64,000 nucleotides of DNA from Molossus alvarezi. Its lineage: Eukaryota; Chordata; Mammalia; Chiroptera; Molossidae. This document shows, piece by piece, positions 55,352-64,000 of the stretch; the stretch's first letter is position 1, and the number at the start of each line of letters is the position of its first letter. The notes under the pieces were generated by a model that did not search any database, had not been told where the DNA came from, and was given only the letters and a program-made list of their open reading frames with translations. The stretch is taken from the NCBI GenBank assembly GCA_037176705.1, contig CM073899.1:7254001-7318000 (forward strand), read 5' to 3'. The translations under genes and the position numbers were made by a program.

Positions 55352-58300
55352 ATGGCAACTAATAAGTATCTATCAATAATAACCTTAAATGTAAATGGCT
55401 TAAATGCCCCAATCAAAAGACATAGTGTAGCTGACTGAATAAGAAAACATGACTCATATGGTATTTACAAGAGACCCACCTCAAAACAAAAGACTCACAC
55501 AGGATGGAGGAGAAAGGATGGAAAAAAATTTTCCAGGCAAATGGAAATAAAAAAAAAAAAAAAAAAGGTGGTGTAGCAACACTCATATCTGCTAAGATAG
55601 ACTCAAAACGAGGGCCATAATAAGAGACAAAGAGGTCACTACATAATTTTAAAAGGAACAATCCAACAAGAGGATATAATACTAGTAAACATATGCACAA
55701 AACACAGGAGCACCAAAATACATTAAAAAACTTCTGGAGGACTTCAAATGAGAGATCAATAGCAATATGATCATAGGGGGTGACTGTAACACCCACTGAC
55801 ACCACTGGATAGATCTTCTAGACAAAAAATTAACAAGGACACAGACTCCTTATATGACGCACTAGATGAGTTGCACTTAATTGATATTTACAGAATATTT
55901 CACCCCAAAGCTGCAGAACATGCATTCTTCTCAAATGCACACGGGGCATTCTTGAAGACTGACCACAAGATAGGACACAAAGTAAATCTCTACAAATTCA
56001 AGCATCTTCTCAGATCATTGTGGCATGAAATTAGAAATCAACGACAACAAAAATGTGCAAAAACATTCAAACACACGGAGGCTAAATAGCATGTTATTAA
56101 ACAATGAATGGGTTACCAAGATCAAGAAAGATATTAAAAACTTCCTAGAAACCAATGAAAATGAAACCATAACAACACAAAATCTATGGGATGCTGCGAA
56201 AGCATTTCTGAGAGGGAAATTCATAGCACTACAGGCCTACCTCAAGAAATAAAATTAAAAAAAAAAAATTCTAATTGACTTTCTAACCCTACAACTCAAA
56301 AAACTAGAAAGTAAACAAAAAGAAAAACCCAGAGCAAGTAGAAGAAAAAAAAAATAGTGAAGTTCAAAGCAGAAATAATTGACATAGAAACTAAAAAGAC
56401 AATTTAAAAGATCAATGAAACAAAGAGCTGGTTCTTTGAAAAGATAAACAAGATTGATGGACCTTTAGCCAGACTCACCAAGAAACAAAAAGAGAAGACC
56501 CAAATATAATCAGAAACCAAAGAGGAGAAGTAACATCTGACACCACAGAAATACAAAGGATCATTAAATTATACTACAAACAATTATATGCCAACAAATT
56601 AGATAACGTAGGCTAAATGGAAAATTTTCTAGAAACACAGAGTCTCCCAAAACTGAACCAGGAAGAGACAGAAAACTTAAATGGACCAATAATAGCTAAT
56701 GAAATTAAAGATGTAATCAAGCAACTCCCAGTAAACAAAAGCCCAGGACTGGACGGCTTCACGGGGGAGTTGTACCAAACATTTAAAGAAAATCTAACAC
56801 CCATTCTCCTCAAAGTATTCCAGAAAACCCAAGAAGATGAAAGATGTCCAAACTCATTTTATGAGGCAACATAATTCTAATTCCAAAACCAGATAAAGAC
56901 ACTATACAGAGAGAAAACTATAGGCCAATATCCCTGGTGAACACAGATGTCAGAATTCTTAACAAAATATTAGCAAATCAGATACACCAATACATCAAAT
57001 AAATTATTCATCATGACCAAGTGGGATTCATCATAGGGATGCAAGGAAGGTACAGTATCTGCAAATCAATAAATGTGCTACACCACATAAACAAAATGAA
57101 AGATAAAAACCATATGATCATATGTATAGATGCTGAAGAAGCATTCAACAAAATACAGCACCGGTTTCTGATAAAAATGCTCAGCAATGTGGGATAGAGA
57201 GATCATATCTTGACATAATAAAGGCAATATATGATAAATGTACAGCCAACATCACACTCAATGGGAAGAAACTACAAGTATTTCCCTTAAGAACAGAAAC
57301 AAGTTATTGTTCCCTCTTGCCACCCTTATTTAATATAGTACTAGATGTCTTAGCCACAACAATTAGACATGAAGAAAAAATAAAAGGGATCTAAATTGGA
57401 AAGGAAGAAGTAAAACTGTCATTATATGCAGATGATATGATACTGTACATAGAAAACCCTAAAGACTCCATCAAAAATCTACTAGATTTAATAAATGAAT
57501 TGGCAATGTAGCAGGATACAAAATTAACATCAAGAAATCGATGGCATTCTTGTACACCAACAAAGAACTCAATGATATAGAAACCAAGAAAGCAGTGCCA
57601 TTAACCATTGCAGCAAAAAAATAAAATAAAACATTAAGATACTTAGAAATAAACTTAACCAAAAAAGTTAAGGACCTATTTGCAGAAAACTACAGGTCAC
57701 TGAAAAAAGAAAAAAAGTCGAAGCACATATCTTGTTCATGGATTAGAAGAATTAACATTGTTAAAATATCCATACTACCCAAAGCAATCTATAAATTCAA
57801 TGCAATCCCCATCAAAATACCAACGACATACTTCACAGAACTAGAACAAATACTTCAAAATTTATATAGAACCCAAAAAGACCTGAATAACTAGAGCAAT
57901 CTTGAAAAAAAAAAAAAGGTAGGAGGGATCACAATACCAGATATCAGGATATACTACAAAGCCATAGTAATCAAAATAGTATGGTACTGGCATAAGAACA
58001 GGCATGTAGATCAATGGATCAGAACAGAAAATTCAGAAATTGACCCAAGTCATTATGCTCAATTAATATTTAACAAAGGTGGCTAGAGCATATAATGAAG
58101 AAAAGACAAACTCTTCAGTAAATGGTGTGGGGAAAATGGGACAGCTACATGCAATAAAATGAAGCTAGTCCACCAACTTATACCATACACAAGAATAAAC
58201 TCAAAATGGATATGAGACTTAAATGTGACTCATGAATCCATAAAAATCCTAGAAGAAAATGCAGGCAACAATATTTCAGACATCACAGGCAGCAGAATTT

Positions 58301-59050
58301 TCACTGATACAATGCCTAAGGCAATAGAAACAAAGGAAAAAATGAACATATGGGACTACATCAAACTAAAAAGCTTCTGCACAGCAAAAGAAACAACCAT
58401 CAAAATGGAAAGGGAACCCACTATATGGGAGACCATAATTGCCAATGATACATCAGATAAAAGGTTAATATCCAAAATTTATAGTGTACTCATACAACTC
58501 ATCAAAAGGAAGAAAATGAACCTAATTAAAAAATGGGCAGAGGACCTCAATAGACACCTCTCCAAAATGCACATACAAATGGCCAAGAGACATATGACAA
58601 AATACTCAATGTCACTAATCATTAGAGAGATGCAAATTAAAATAACAAAGAGGTATCACCTCACATCTGTCAGAATGGCCGCCATCAACAAATCATCAAA
58701 CAACAAGTGTTGGTGAGGGTGTGGAGAAAAGGGGACTCTAGTACACTGCTGGTGGGAATGCAGACTGGTGCAGCCACTATGGAAAACAATATGGTGTTTC
58801 CTCAAAAAAATTAAAAATGGAACTACCATTGACCCAGTGATCCCACTTCTAGAAATATACCTTAAGAAACCTGAAACACCAATTAGAAAGAATACATGTA
58901 CCCCTATGTTTATAGCAGCACTATTTACAATAGCTAAGATCTGGAAACAGCCCAAGTGTCCACCAGTAGATGAGTGGATATAAAAACAGTTGTACATATA
59001 CACAATGAAATACTATGCAGCTGTAAGAAAGAAAGGTCTCTTATCCTTTG
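55352..59050 (+). pseudogene. L1 ORF2 remnant
   Basis: ATGGCAACTAATAAGTATCT starts it. Endonuclease sequence is broken within about 90 bp by a stop. Reverse-transcriptase pieces are seen at 56617-56874 (GPIIANEIKDVIKQLPVNKS) and near 57420, where the F-A-D-D site reads YADDM (ATATGCAGATGATATG). 58225-58716 is a 163-codon open stretch of the C-terminal region. Stops and indels are frequent, and A-runs near 55550, 56265 and 57905 add shifts. Confidence 0.88.
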
Positions 59051-59415
59051 AGACAACATGGAGGGACATGGAGAGCATTATTCTAAGCGAAACAAGCCAA
59101 TCAGAGAAGGACAAATATCACATGATCTCACTTATTTATGGAATATAATGAACAAACAAGCTGAGGAACAAAGTAGACCCAGAGACATCAAAGTTGGGTG
59201 CATCCTGACAAACCTTAGAAGAGGTGGACATGGGGGGAGGGAGGAGATAAACCACAGAACTTATACTCATGTATGCATAAACAAGGACATAACAATAATG
59301 CTGGGTGGGGGACGAGATTGGGAGGAGGGTGTCAATGGGGGGAAAAAGGAGAAACATCTGTAACAAAAATAAATTAATAAACATTTTTAAAAAAATAAAT
59401 AAAGGGGTGATTTAA

Positions 59416-60180
59416 AACTGTTCTTGTCCATTTACATCTTTGAAAGACAGTTAAATGAAAATATAAGAAAATAGAACATCAGTCCAGCTGTAGTCAGTGG
59501 GGTGCCCACTGTACCCCCATCTCTTTCCAGTGGCTGTACAGTTCTATAATGTCACAAGGAGAGCAATTTTCTGATACTCCTTTGGGAGGATGAATGATTT
59601 CTATATCCATTGTATTAAACCCCTGGGTTTCCAATGTGGCGTTTTCCTCTGTCCCCCCATGGAAAAAGTCCAATCTTGTCTTCAGCAGGGCTAGAATCAG
59701 GACCCAGAGACTCCACTTTATACTAAAGCACAGTTCAGTACATCCTCTGGAGAGCTTATCTTGTGTTCCCAGCTGCAGTCTATTGCCTATGGGGGTCCCC
59801 ACACCCACGGGCCATGTGGCTTCTACTGCAGGTCACAGAGCAGGAGCACCAGAGCACAAGAGTCCAACAAGAAAGAGGAACTCTTTGTCTGGAGATAATG
59901 TAGTCCCAAATTTCCACAGGCTTGCATTGATATCTCCCTCCCAGCCAATTCACTTCCCTGAGGTTAGACAGAGTGTCAAGCACCTTCCTGCTATCACCCT
60001 GACTTCCCTGTGCATGCGTCCATCTCCCACTTTGTTCGATCCCTTCCGCCAGTGATCTGCAGGGAATGGACCAGTGATTCTCTGGGGAGCATGAAGTTCT
60101 AGCTTCCTGGTGCAGCTGCCCCGATGATCATGCTTATAATTTCTGGCCATCCTATTATTAATATTAATAACTAGCTATTT
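59416..60180. other. Unclassified sequence of moderate GC
   Basis: 59480-60150 is richer in GC than its flanks. Overlapping frames are open on both strands (minus 59494-59808, plus 59594-60055), but I recognise neither product; the overlap on both strands suggests chance. It may be an unrecognised LTR or an old retrocopy. Confidence 0.35.
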
Positions 60181-61249
60181 AGGTTGATATCACAACAAGT
60201 CACATCAGGTGGCCCATTAAAAGCAATCAGCAGTATGATGGACAACCTTGCCATCTGTTAGCAGCAAACATTTAGAAATTTGTCAGAAGGAAAGACACAT
60301 CTGTGCCATTTTCCTGAATGAGATAGAAATTCTCTGATTTTGCTCTTTAAAAAATTCATTGATTTTACAATTAATATTTATCTGGATCGATAACACTTTT
60401 TAACTTCTTAAATATAAATCTACACTTTATCTTCTCTTTTATAAATTTCATCGATCCTCATCATTTTTACTTTGAATACCAGTTATAAAATTTTAGGATA
60501 TCATAAAACAACCACAACCCTCTATCTGTGCCCAATCACAGATGACAAATTTAAGCAGGAATTTAATCCTAGCAACCCTAAGCCTTAGGAAAAAGGCACA
60601 ATGTAACAAAGAATTGCCACTTTTAGATAAATGATTTTGTTTTCGCTGATTATTTTATAACATAATTTATATTTAATTATCTTCCACTGAAGTGTCAGTG
60701 TCAGCAAAATGAAAAATAAACTTAGTAACAATGTGATATATCATGTAATGCACGTTATATGGTTAACTTTGCTTTATTTGTAGTGCCAAATAAAAGCATA
60801 TAGAGAAAAAAATGTATTTCTCTCTTTACTCTTTGTCAATCCTTTAACTACTGATCAATGTTTTATGTATCTTTCTATATATAATGTTCCCTATGTTGAT
60901 ATACATATATAAAATATACACAAATAATTTAATCCTACTGAGTACTTTAAGGTATCTTACAGAATGGCCTAGTTTATTATGATAAAACATTAATATATTG
61001 ATTCATTTGTAATATGCAGTACAAATGAAAAACTATATAAATTTAGATCGATTTACAAAATATATTTAGTTAAATGGAGCCAAATGCATTACAAATGCTA
61101 CATCAAATATCATTTAATTTTTTTTAAATGGATAAAGTATTTTAATTTTTATATAAAAAAGGGAATCTCATAATCACAAATCTACTCTCCTATAAAATTC
61201 TTAACTAATTATTCTGTTTTTCTCTTTTGATATACACTAGTGTTTTAAT
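60181..61249. other. Unclassified AT-rich sequence
   Basis: No gene or repeat family recognised. AT-rich throughout. Confidence 0.4.
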
Positions 61250-61362
61250 CAAGAAAAGCCTGGTTAGCCCTGTCTTGAAAGATCGCTTCCATGGAGACGA
61301 GGCCCCTTCCTGGCTGGTTCCCAGGGACGCCGCTGATGGTCAGGGTGCAGAAAGCCTTAGAG
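61250..61362 (-). other. Short GC-rich coding-like stretch
   Basis: About 110 bp with CpGs in AT-rich surroundings. On the minus strand one frame, open from about 61565, reads SGVPGNQPGRGLVSMEAIFQ here and ends at a stop near 61245. I do not recognise the protein. There is no clear splice site or start codon of its own. It could be an old exon fragment, a retrocopy piece or chance. Confidence 0.3.
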
Positions 61363-61363
61363 C

Positions 61364-61600
61364 AAATCCAGACAACTGCTTTCTGATTTCCATAAATAGA
61401 ATGTAGACACATGTTTTCCCTCCCTCCCTCCCTCCCTCCCTCCCTCCCTCCCTCCCTTCCTTCCTTCCTTCCTTCCTTCCTTCCTTCCTTCCTTCCTTCC
61501 TTCCTTCCTTCCTTCCTTCCTTTTCCCTGACACATAGCCACTGGAAGTACCACTAGGAAAGTCAAAGTCTTCTTGAGACATCATGAAGGGTGATAATTTC
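61364..61600 (+). repeat. Duplicated block, copy A, with (CCCT)n(TTCC)n
   Basis: Shares AAATCCAGACAACTGCTTTC, CATAAATAGAATGTAGACAC, CACTAGGAAAGTCAAAG and TCTTCTTGAGACATCATG with 62890-63180 in the same orientation. Between these lies a compound microsatellite: (CCCT)n at 61417-61454, then (TTCC)n at 61455-61522. Frames rich in Lys-Glu-Gly-Arg or Gly-Arg-Glu across it are products of the repeat. Confidence 0.9.
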
Positions 61601-61640
61601 CCCTTGCTTCTAAGATAATCACTTTTCTTTAATTAAAAAA

Positions 61641-61681
61641 AAATTTTTTTTCCCTTTATTGATTTTGGAGAGAGAGGAAAG

Positions 61682-61717
<36 letters not shown>

Positions 61718-61871
61718 TCAATGAGAAAGAACATTGATTGGCCACCTCCTGCATGCCCTCCGCTGGAGAGATCAGGCCCACAATCTGGGCATGTGCCCTG
61801 GCTGGGAATGAATCCGGGTACCTCCTGGTGCATGGGTTGATGCTCAACCACTGAGCCACACCGACCAGGCC
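61641..61871 (-). mobile_element. VES-type SINE, shorter type
   Basis: Minus-strand head GCCTGGTCGGTGTGGCTCAG (ending 61871), then the body CAGGAGGTGGCCAATC, a (AG)n complement of the CT tract (61687-61712), and a tail complement at 61625-61650. Confidence 0.95.
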
Positions 61872-62448
61872 CTTTTTTAAAATTATTGACAATATTACAG
61901 ATGTCTCCCATTTTTTTTCCCTTTTTGTCCTTTTTCATCAAACCCCCCCACCCCACACCAGGCCTTCCCCACACTATTATCTGTGCCCTCTGGTTGTGCA
62001 CATATGCACATAAATTCTTTGATTAATCTCTTCCTGTGAACTACGTTACCCACTGAGGTCTGTTTTCCGTTCCATACATTCATATCTCTGGACTTACTTT
62101 ATTTGTTAGTTTATTTTGTTCATTGGAGTCTACACATAAGTGAGATCATGTGATATCTGTCCTTCTTACTTACAGCCACATAGTAGTCCATTGCGTAAAT
62201 GTACCACAGCTTTTTTATCTACTTATCTATTGATGGGCAGTTGGACTGTTCCCAGATCTTAGCTATTGTAAATAGTGCTGCTGTGAACATAAGGTTGCAT
62301 ATATGCTTTCTGATTGGTGTTTTGGGATTTTTAGAATATATTCCCAGAAGTGGGATTGCTAGGTCAAATGTCAGTTCCATTTTTAATATTTTGAGGAAAC
62401 TCCATACTGTTTTCCACAGTGGCTGCACCAGTCTGCATTCCCACCAGC
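61872..62448 (-). mobile_element. 5'-truncated bat L1 3' end
   Basis: Minus-strand 3'UTR and ORF2 C-terminus; the minus frame 62428-62219 reads [20 protein letters not shown], like the L1s at 50886 and 58768. It abuts the SINE on its left. The break near 62448 is the 5' truncation point. Confidence 0.9.
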
Positions 62449-62889
62449 TAGGATTTTCACTTTTCTATTGTTTTCTCATCTTTGTCAGGCTATGGTGCTG
62501 AAACCACCTCACACATGCTTTGTTTACACTGTTACTATCCATTTACTCTCATTTTTTATTCTGTGCCAAAGAGTTAAGTGGACAAATGAAAAAGCTTTGC
62601 TTACCCCCAAATCAAACTCTTAGAGATACAGTCTTAATTTTGATTCAGGTCAGGCTAATTTCACTGCATAAACAAAACCAACAAAATCTTCAGGGGCAGA
62701 ACACACAAAACTGCAGAGATTGCCTAGAAGGTATTATTTTGACCTCAGTTTTACCTATATAATAGAATCACATGTTTACCTCCACTCCCAAAACTGTTGC
62801 ACTTTCCTGTCTAAAGTGATATCCATTTTTTCTAATTCATATAGAGAGATAATATAGAATTTGTATTTTTTAATGCTATAACTGAAAAT
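62449..62889. other. Unclassified sequence between the duplicated blocks
   Basis: No gene or repeat recognised. Adjoins the truncated L1 on the left and duplicated copy B on the right. Confidence 0.35.
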
Positions 62890-63180
62890 AAAATCCAGAT
62901 AACTGCTTTCTGATTTCTATAAATAGAATGTAGATATGTATTTTCCCCTCCCTCCCTCCCTCCCTCCCTCCCTCCCTCCCTCCCTCCCTCCCTCCCTCCC
63001 TCCCTTCCTTCCTTCCTTCCTTCCTTCCTTCCTTCCTTCCTTCCTTCCTTCCTTCCTTCCTTCCTTCCTTCCTTCCTCCTTCCTTTCTTTTCCCTGGCAC
63101 AAAGCCACCAGAAATACCACTAGGGAAGTCAAACAAGGTCTTCTTGAGACATCATGGAGAGTATGTGAAGGGTGATATTT
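62890..63180 (+). repeat. Duplicated block, copy B, with (CCCT)n(TTCC)n
   Basis: AAATCCAGATAACTGCTTTC and ATAAATAGAATGTAGATATG, then (CCCT)n at 62945-63003 and (TTCC)n at 63004-63088, then CACTAGGGAAGTCAAACAAG and TCTTCTTGAGACATCATG. The flanks match copy A; the microsatellite is longer. Confidence 0.9.
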
Positions 63181-63473
63181 CACTCTTTCAACAGTAGTAA
63201 AGAAAAACACTTTAGATTATTTTCAGTTCAACTTACAGCTACGTAGACTTATGTCAAAAACATTCCTGCTATTCTCCCCAAAAAATGATACATGGTACGT
63301 CACGCCTACATCATTTGTAAGTGACTTCATTATACCACTGCCACTCCCTCTGGGTTTGCTTTCCTATCAGTGTTTAACCAGAGGGATACAATTTGGTAAA
63401 GTAGGGCCATTTGAAAGAAATGACTATACAAAACACTTCATTGAGAAATCTCTGTTTAGATGTTAAGATGTTG

Positions 63474-63479
<6 letters not shown>

Positions 63480-63511
<32 letters not shown>
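63480..63511. repeat. (CA)n microsatellite
   Basis: About 16 uninterrupted CA units. Confidence 0.97.
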
Positions 63512-63513
<2 letters not shown>

Positions 63514-64000
63514 ATTTATTGCCTTATAGAAATATTTATTAAATGTCTCTTATGCATAAGCAAGCATGTTTGATCATTTTGCATAGCAAAGATCTGTATG
63601 TAGCTGTACTTTGATAGGAAAGATGATATCTATGTCCACTACAAAGACAGAGGAAATTCTAACCGGGTCCTCATAACCAGGCTGGGCAATAAATTACAAT
63701 AGTAGTTTGGAGGGAGAAGAAAGGTTGTTTCCAAATGGAGGTTATGGGAAGAGGCATTGCTGAACCATTGTTCACCATCGCTTAGGCAGATTTAAATGGT
63801 GCTGTAGCTGCATTCAGACATTCCCTGACAGAGCAGTTCACAGAATATTCAAACCGAATCTTCTATTCAAATTGCTTAGCTTGATCTTAAAACACAGCTG
63901 CTCAGAGGAAGTGAATGGTACTTTTGAATTCCTGCCAATCACACTCCTTCATGGACAAACCATGTCTGATGTGCTCCATTCAGCAGTTAAGAATTTGAAT
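63512..64000. other. Unclassified sequence
   Basis: No gene recognised. ATTTATTAAATGTCTCTTAT (about 63533) weakly recalls MIR/L2 ends; not enough to call. Confidence 0.35.

Larger units (their letters stand above)
53582..59400 (+). mobile_element. Older full-length bat L1 with target-site duplication
   Basis: AAAGAGGTGATTTAA (53567-53581) and AAAGGGGTGATTTAA (59401-59415) flank it with one difference. It starts GAACCCAGATGGTGGCAGG, where AGATGGTGGC is a decayed version of the YY1-like start. The 5'UTR runs to about 54425, the ORF1 remnant to about 55295, the ORF2 remnant spans 55352-59050, and a G-rich 3'UTR ends in AATAAATTAATAAA. It is 5.8 kb. There are many breaks, fewer than in the copy at 13186-20955. 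Confidence 0.95.

Noticed and set aside
59494..60055. Protein-coding gene on either strand
   Set aside because: Frames overlap on both strands, lack recognised domains and lack splice or poly(A) context.
61245..61584. Open frames rich in Lys-Glu-Gly-Arg repeats (also 62876-63210)
   Set aside because: They are translations of the (CCCT)n(TTCC)n microsatellites; a tetranucleotide repeat has no stop in any frame.
1..64000. CRISPR array, operon or phage features
   Set aside because: No regularly spaced short repeats with unique spacers; the content is that of a mammalian nuclear genome.

Overview
The window looks like an intergenic (or long intronic) stretch of a bat nuclear genome. The evidence is about twenty copies of the bat-specific, tRNA-derived VES-type SINE (GCCCTGGCTGGTNTGGCTCAGTGG head, CT-rich body, A-rich tail) and L1 elements that share one G-rich 3' end. 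These sit among older mammalian repeats (L1M-type LINEs, MIR, MaLR and ERVL-like LTRs). I found no host protein-coding gene, tRNA, rRNA or CRISPR array, and nothing prokaryotic. VES SINEs point to Yangochiroptera; I cannot resolve the family.

Layout. 1-10.4 kb: old minus-strand L1 copies, interrupted by young 5'-truncated L1s, VES SINEs and a decayed TA-flanked DNA transposon. 10.8-13.0 kb: an old plus-strand L1 3' half. 13.2-21.0 kb: a near full-length, heavily decayed plus-strand L1 with a 417-bp-period repeat in its 5'UTR and four SINEs inside it. 21.0-28.2 kb: SINEs, LTR fragments, an old L1 5' region, a MIR and a GC-rich module of unknown origin (26.5-26.9 kb). 28.2-32.0 kb: the 5' half of an old minus-strand L1 carrying a well-preserved 312-bp TA-flanked MITE and a long inverted repeat. 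32.3-41.1 kb: two old L1s head to head. 41.1-45.1 kb: a mosaic of L1 and SINE pieces. 45.16-51.51 kb: the youngest element, a full-length L1 with a perfect 15-bp target-site duplication, a CpG-rich 5'UTR with a YY1-like site, a nearly complete ORF1 and a broken ORF2. 53.58-59.40 kb: an older full-length L1 with its target-site duplication. 59.4-64.0 kb: mostly unclassified sequence, a duplicated block carrying tetranucleotide microsatellites, one SINE and one truncated L1.

The parts relate as a retrotransposition system. L1 ORF1p (RNA chaperone) and ORF2p (endonuclease and reverse transcriptase) normally copy L1 RNA and also mobilise SINE RNA; the target-site duplications and A-tails on L1s and SINEs here fit that. 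No copy in this window can encode a complete ORF2p. Family assignments come from recognising sequence by eye; subfamily names are not verified. I did not find a convincing new multi-gene system. The points most worth checking are the GC-rich module, the inverted repeat, the TA-flanked transposon pair, the duplicated microsatellite block, the L1-SINE-L1 mosaic, the head-only SINEs and the hairpin near the 3' end of one SINE type.
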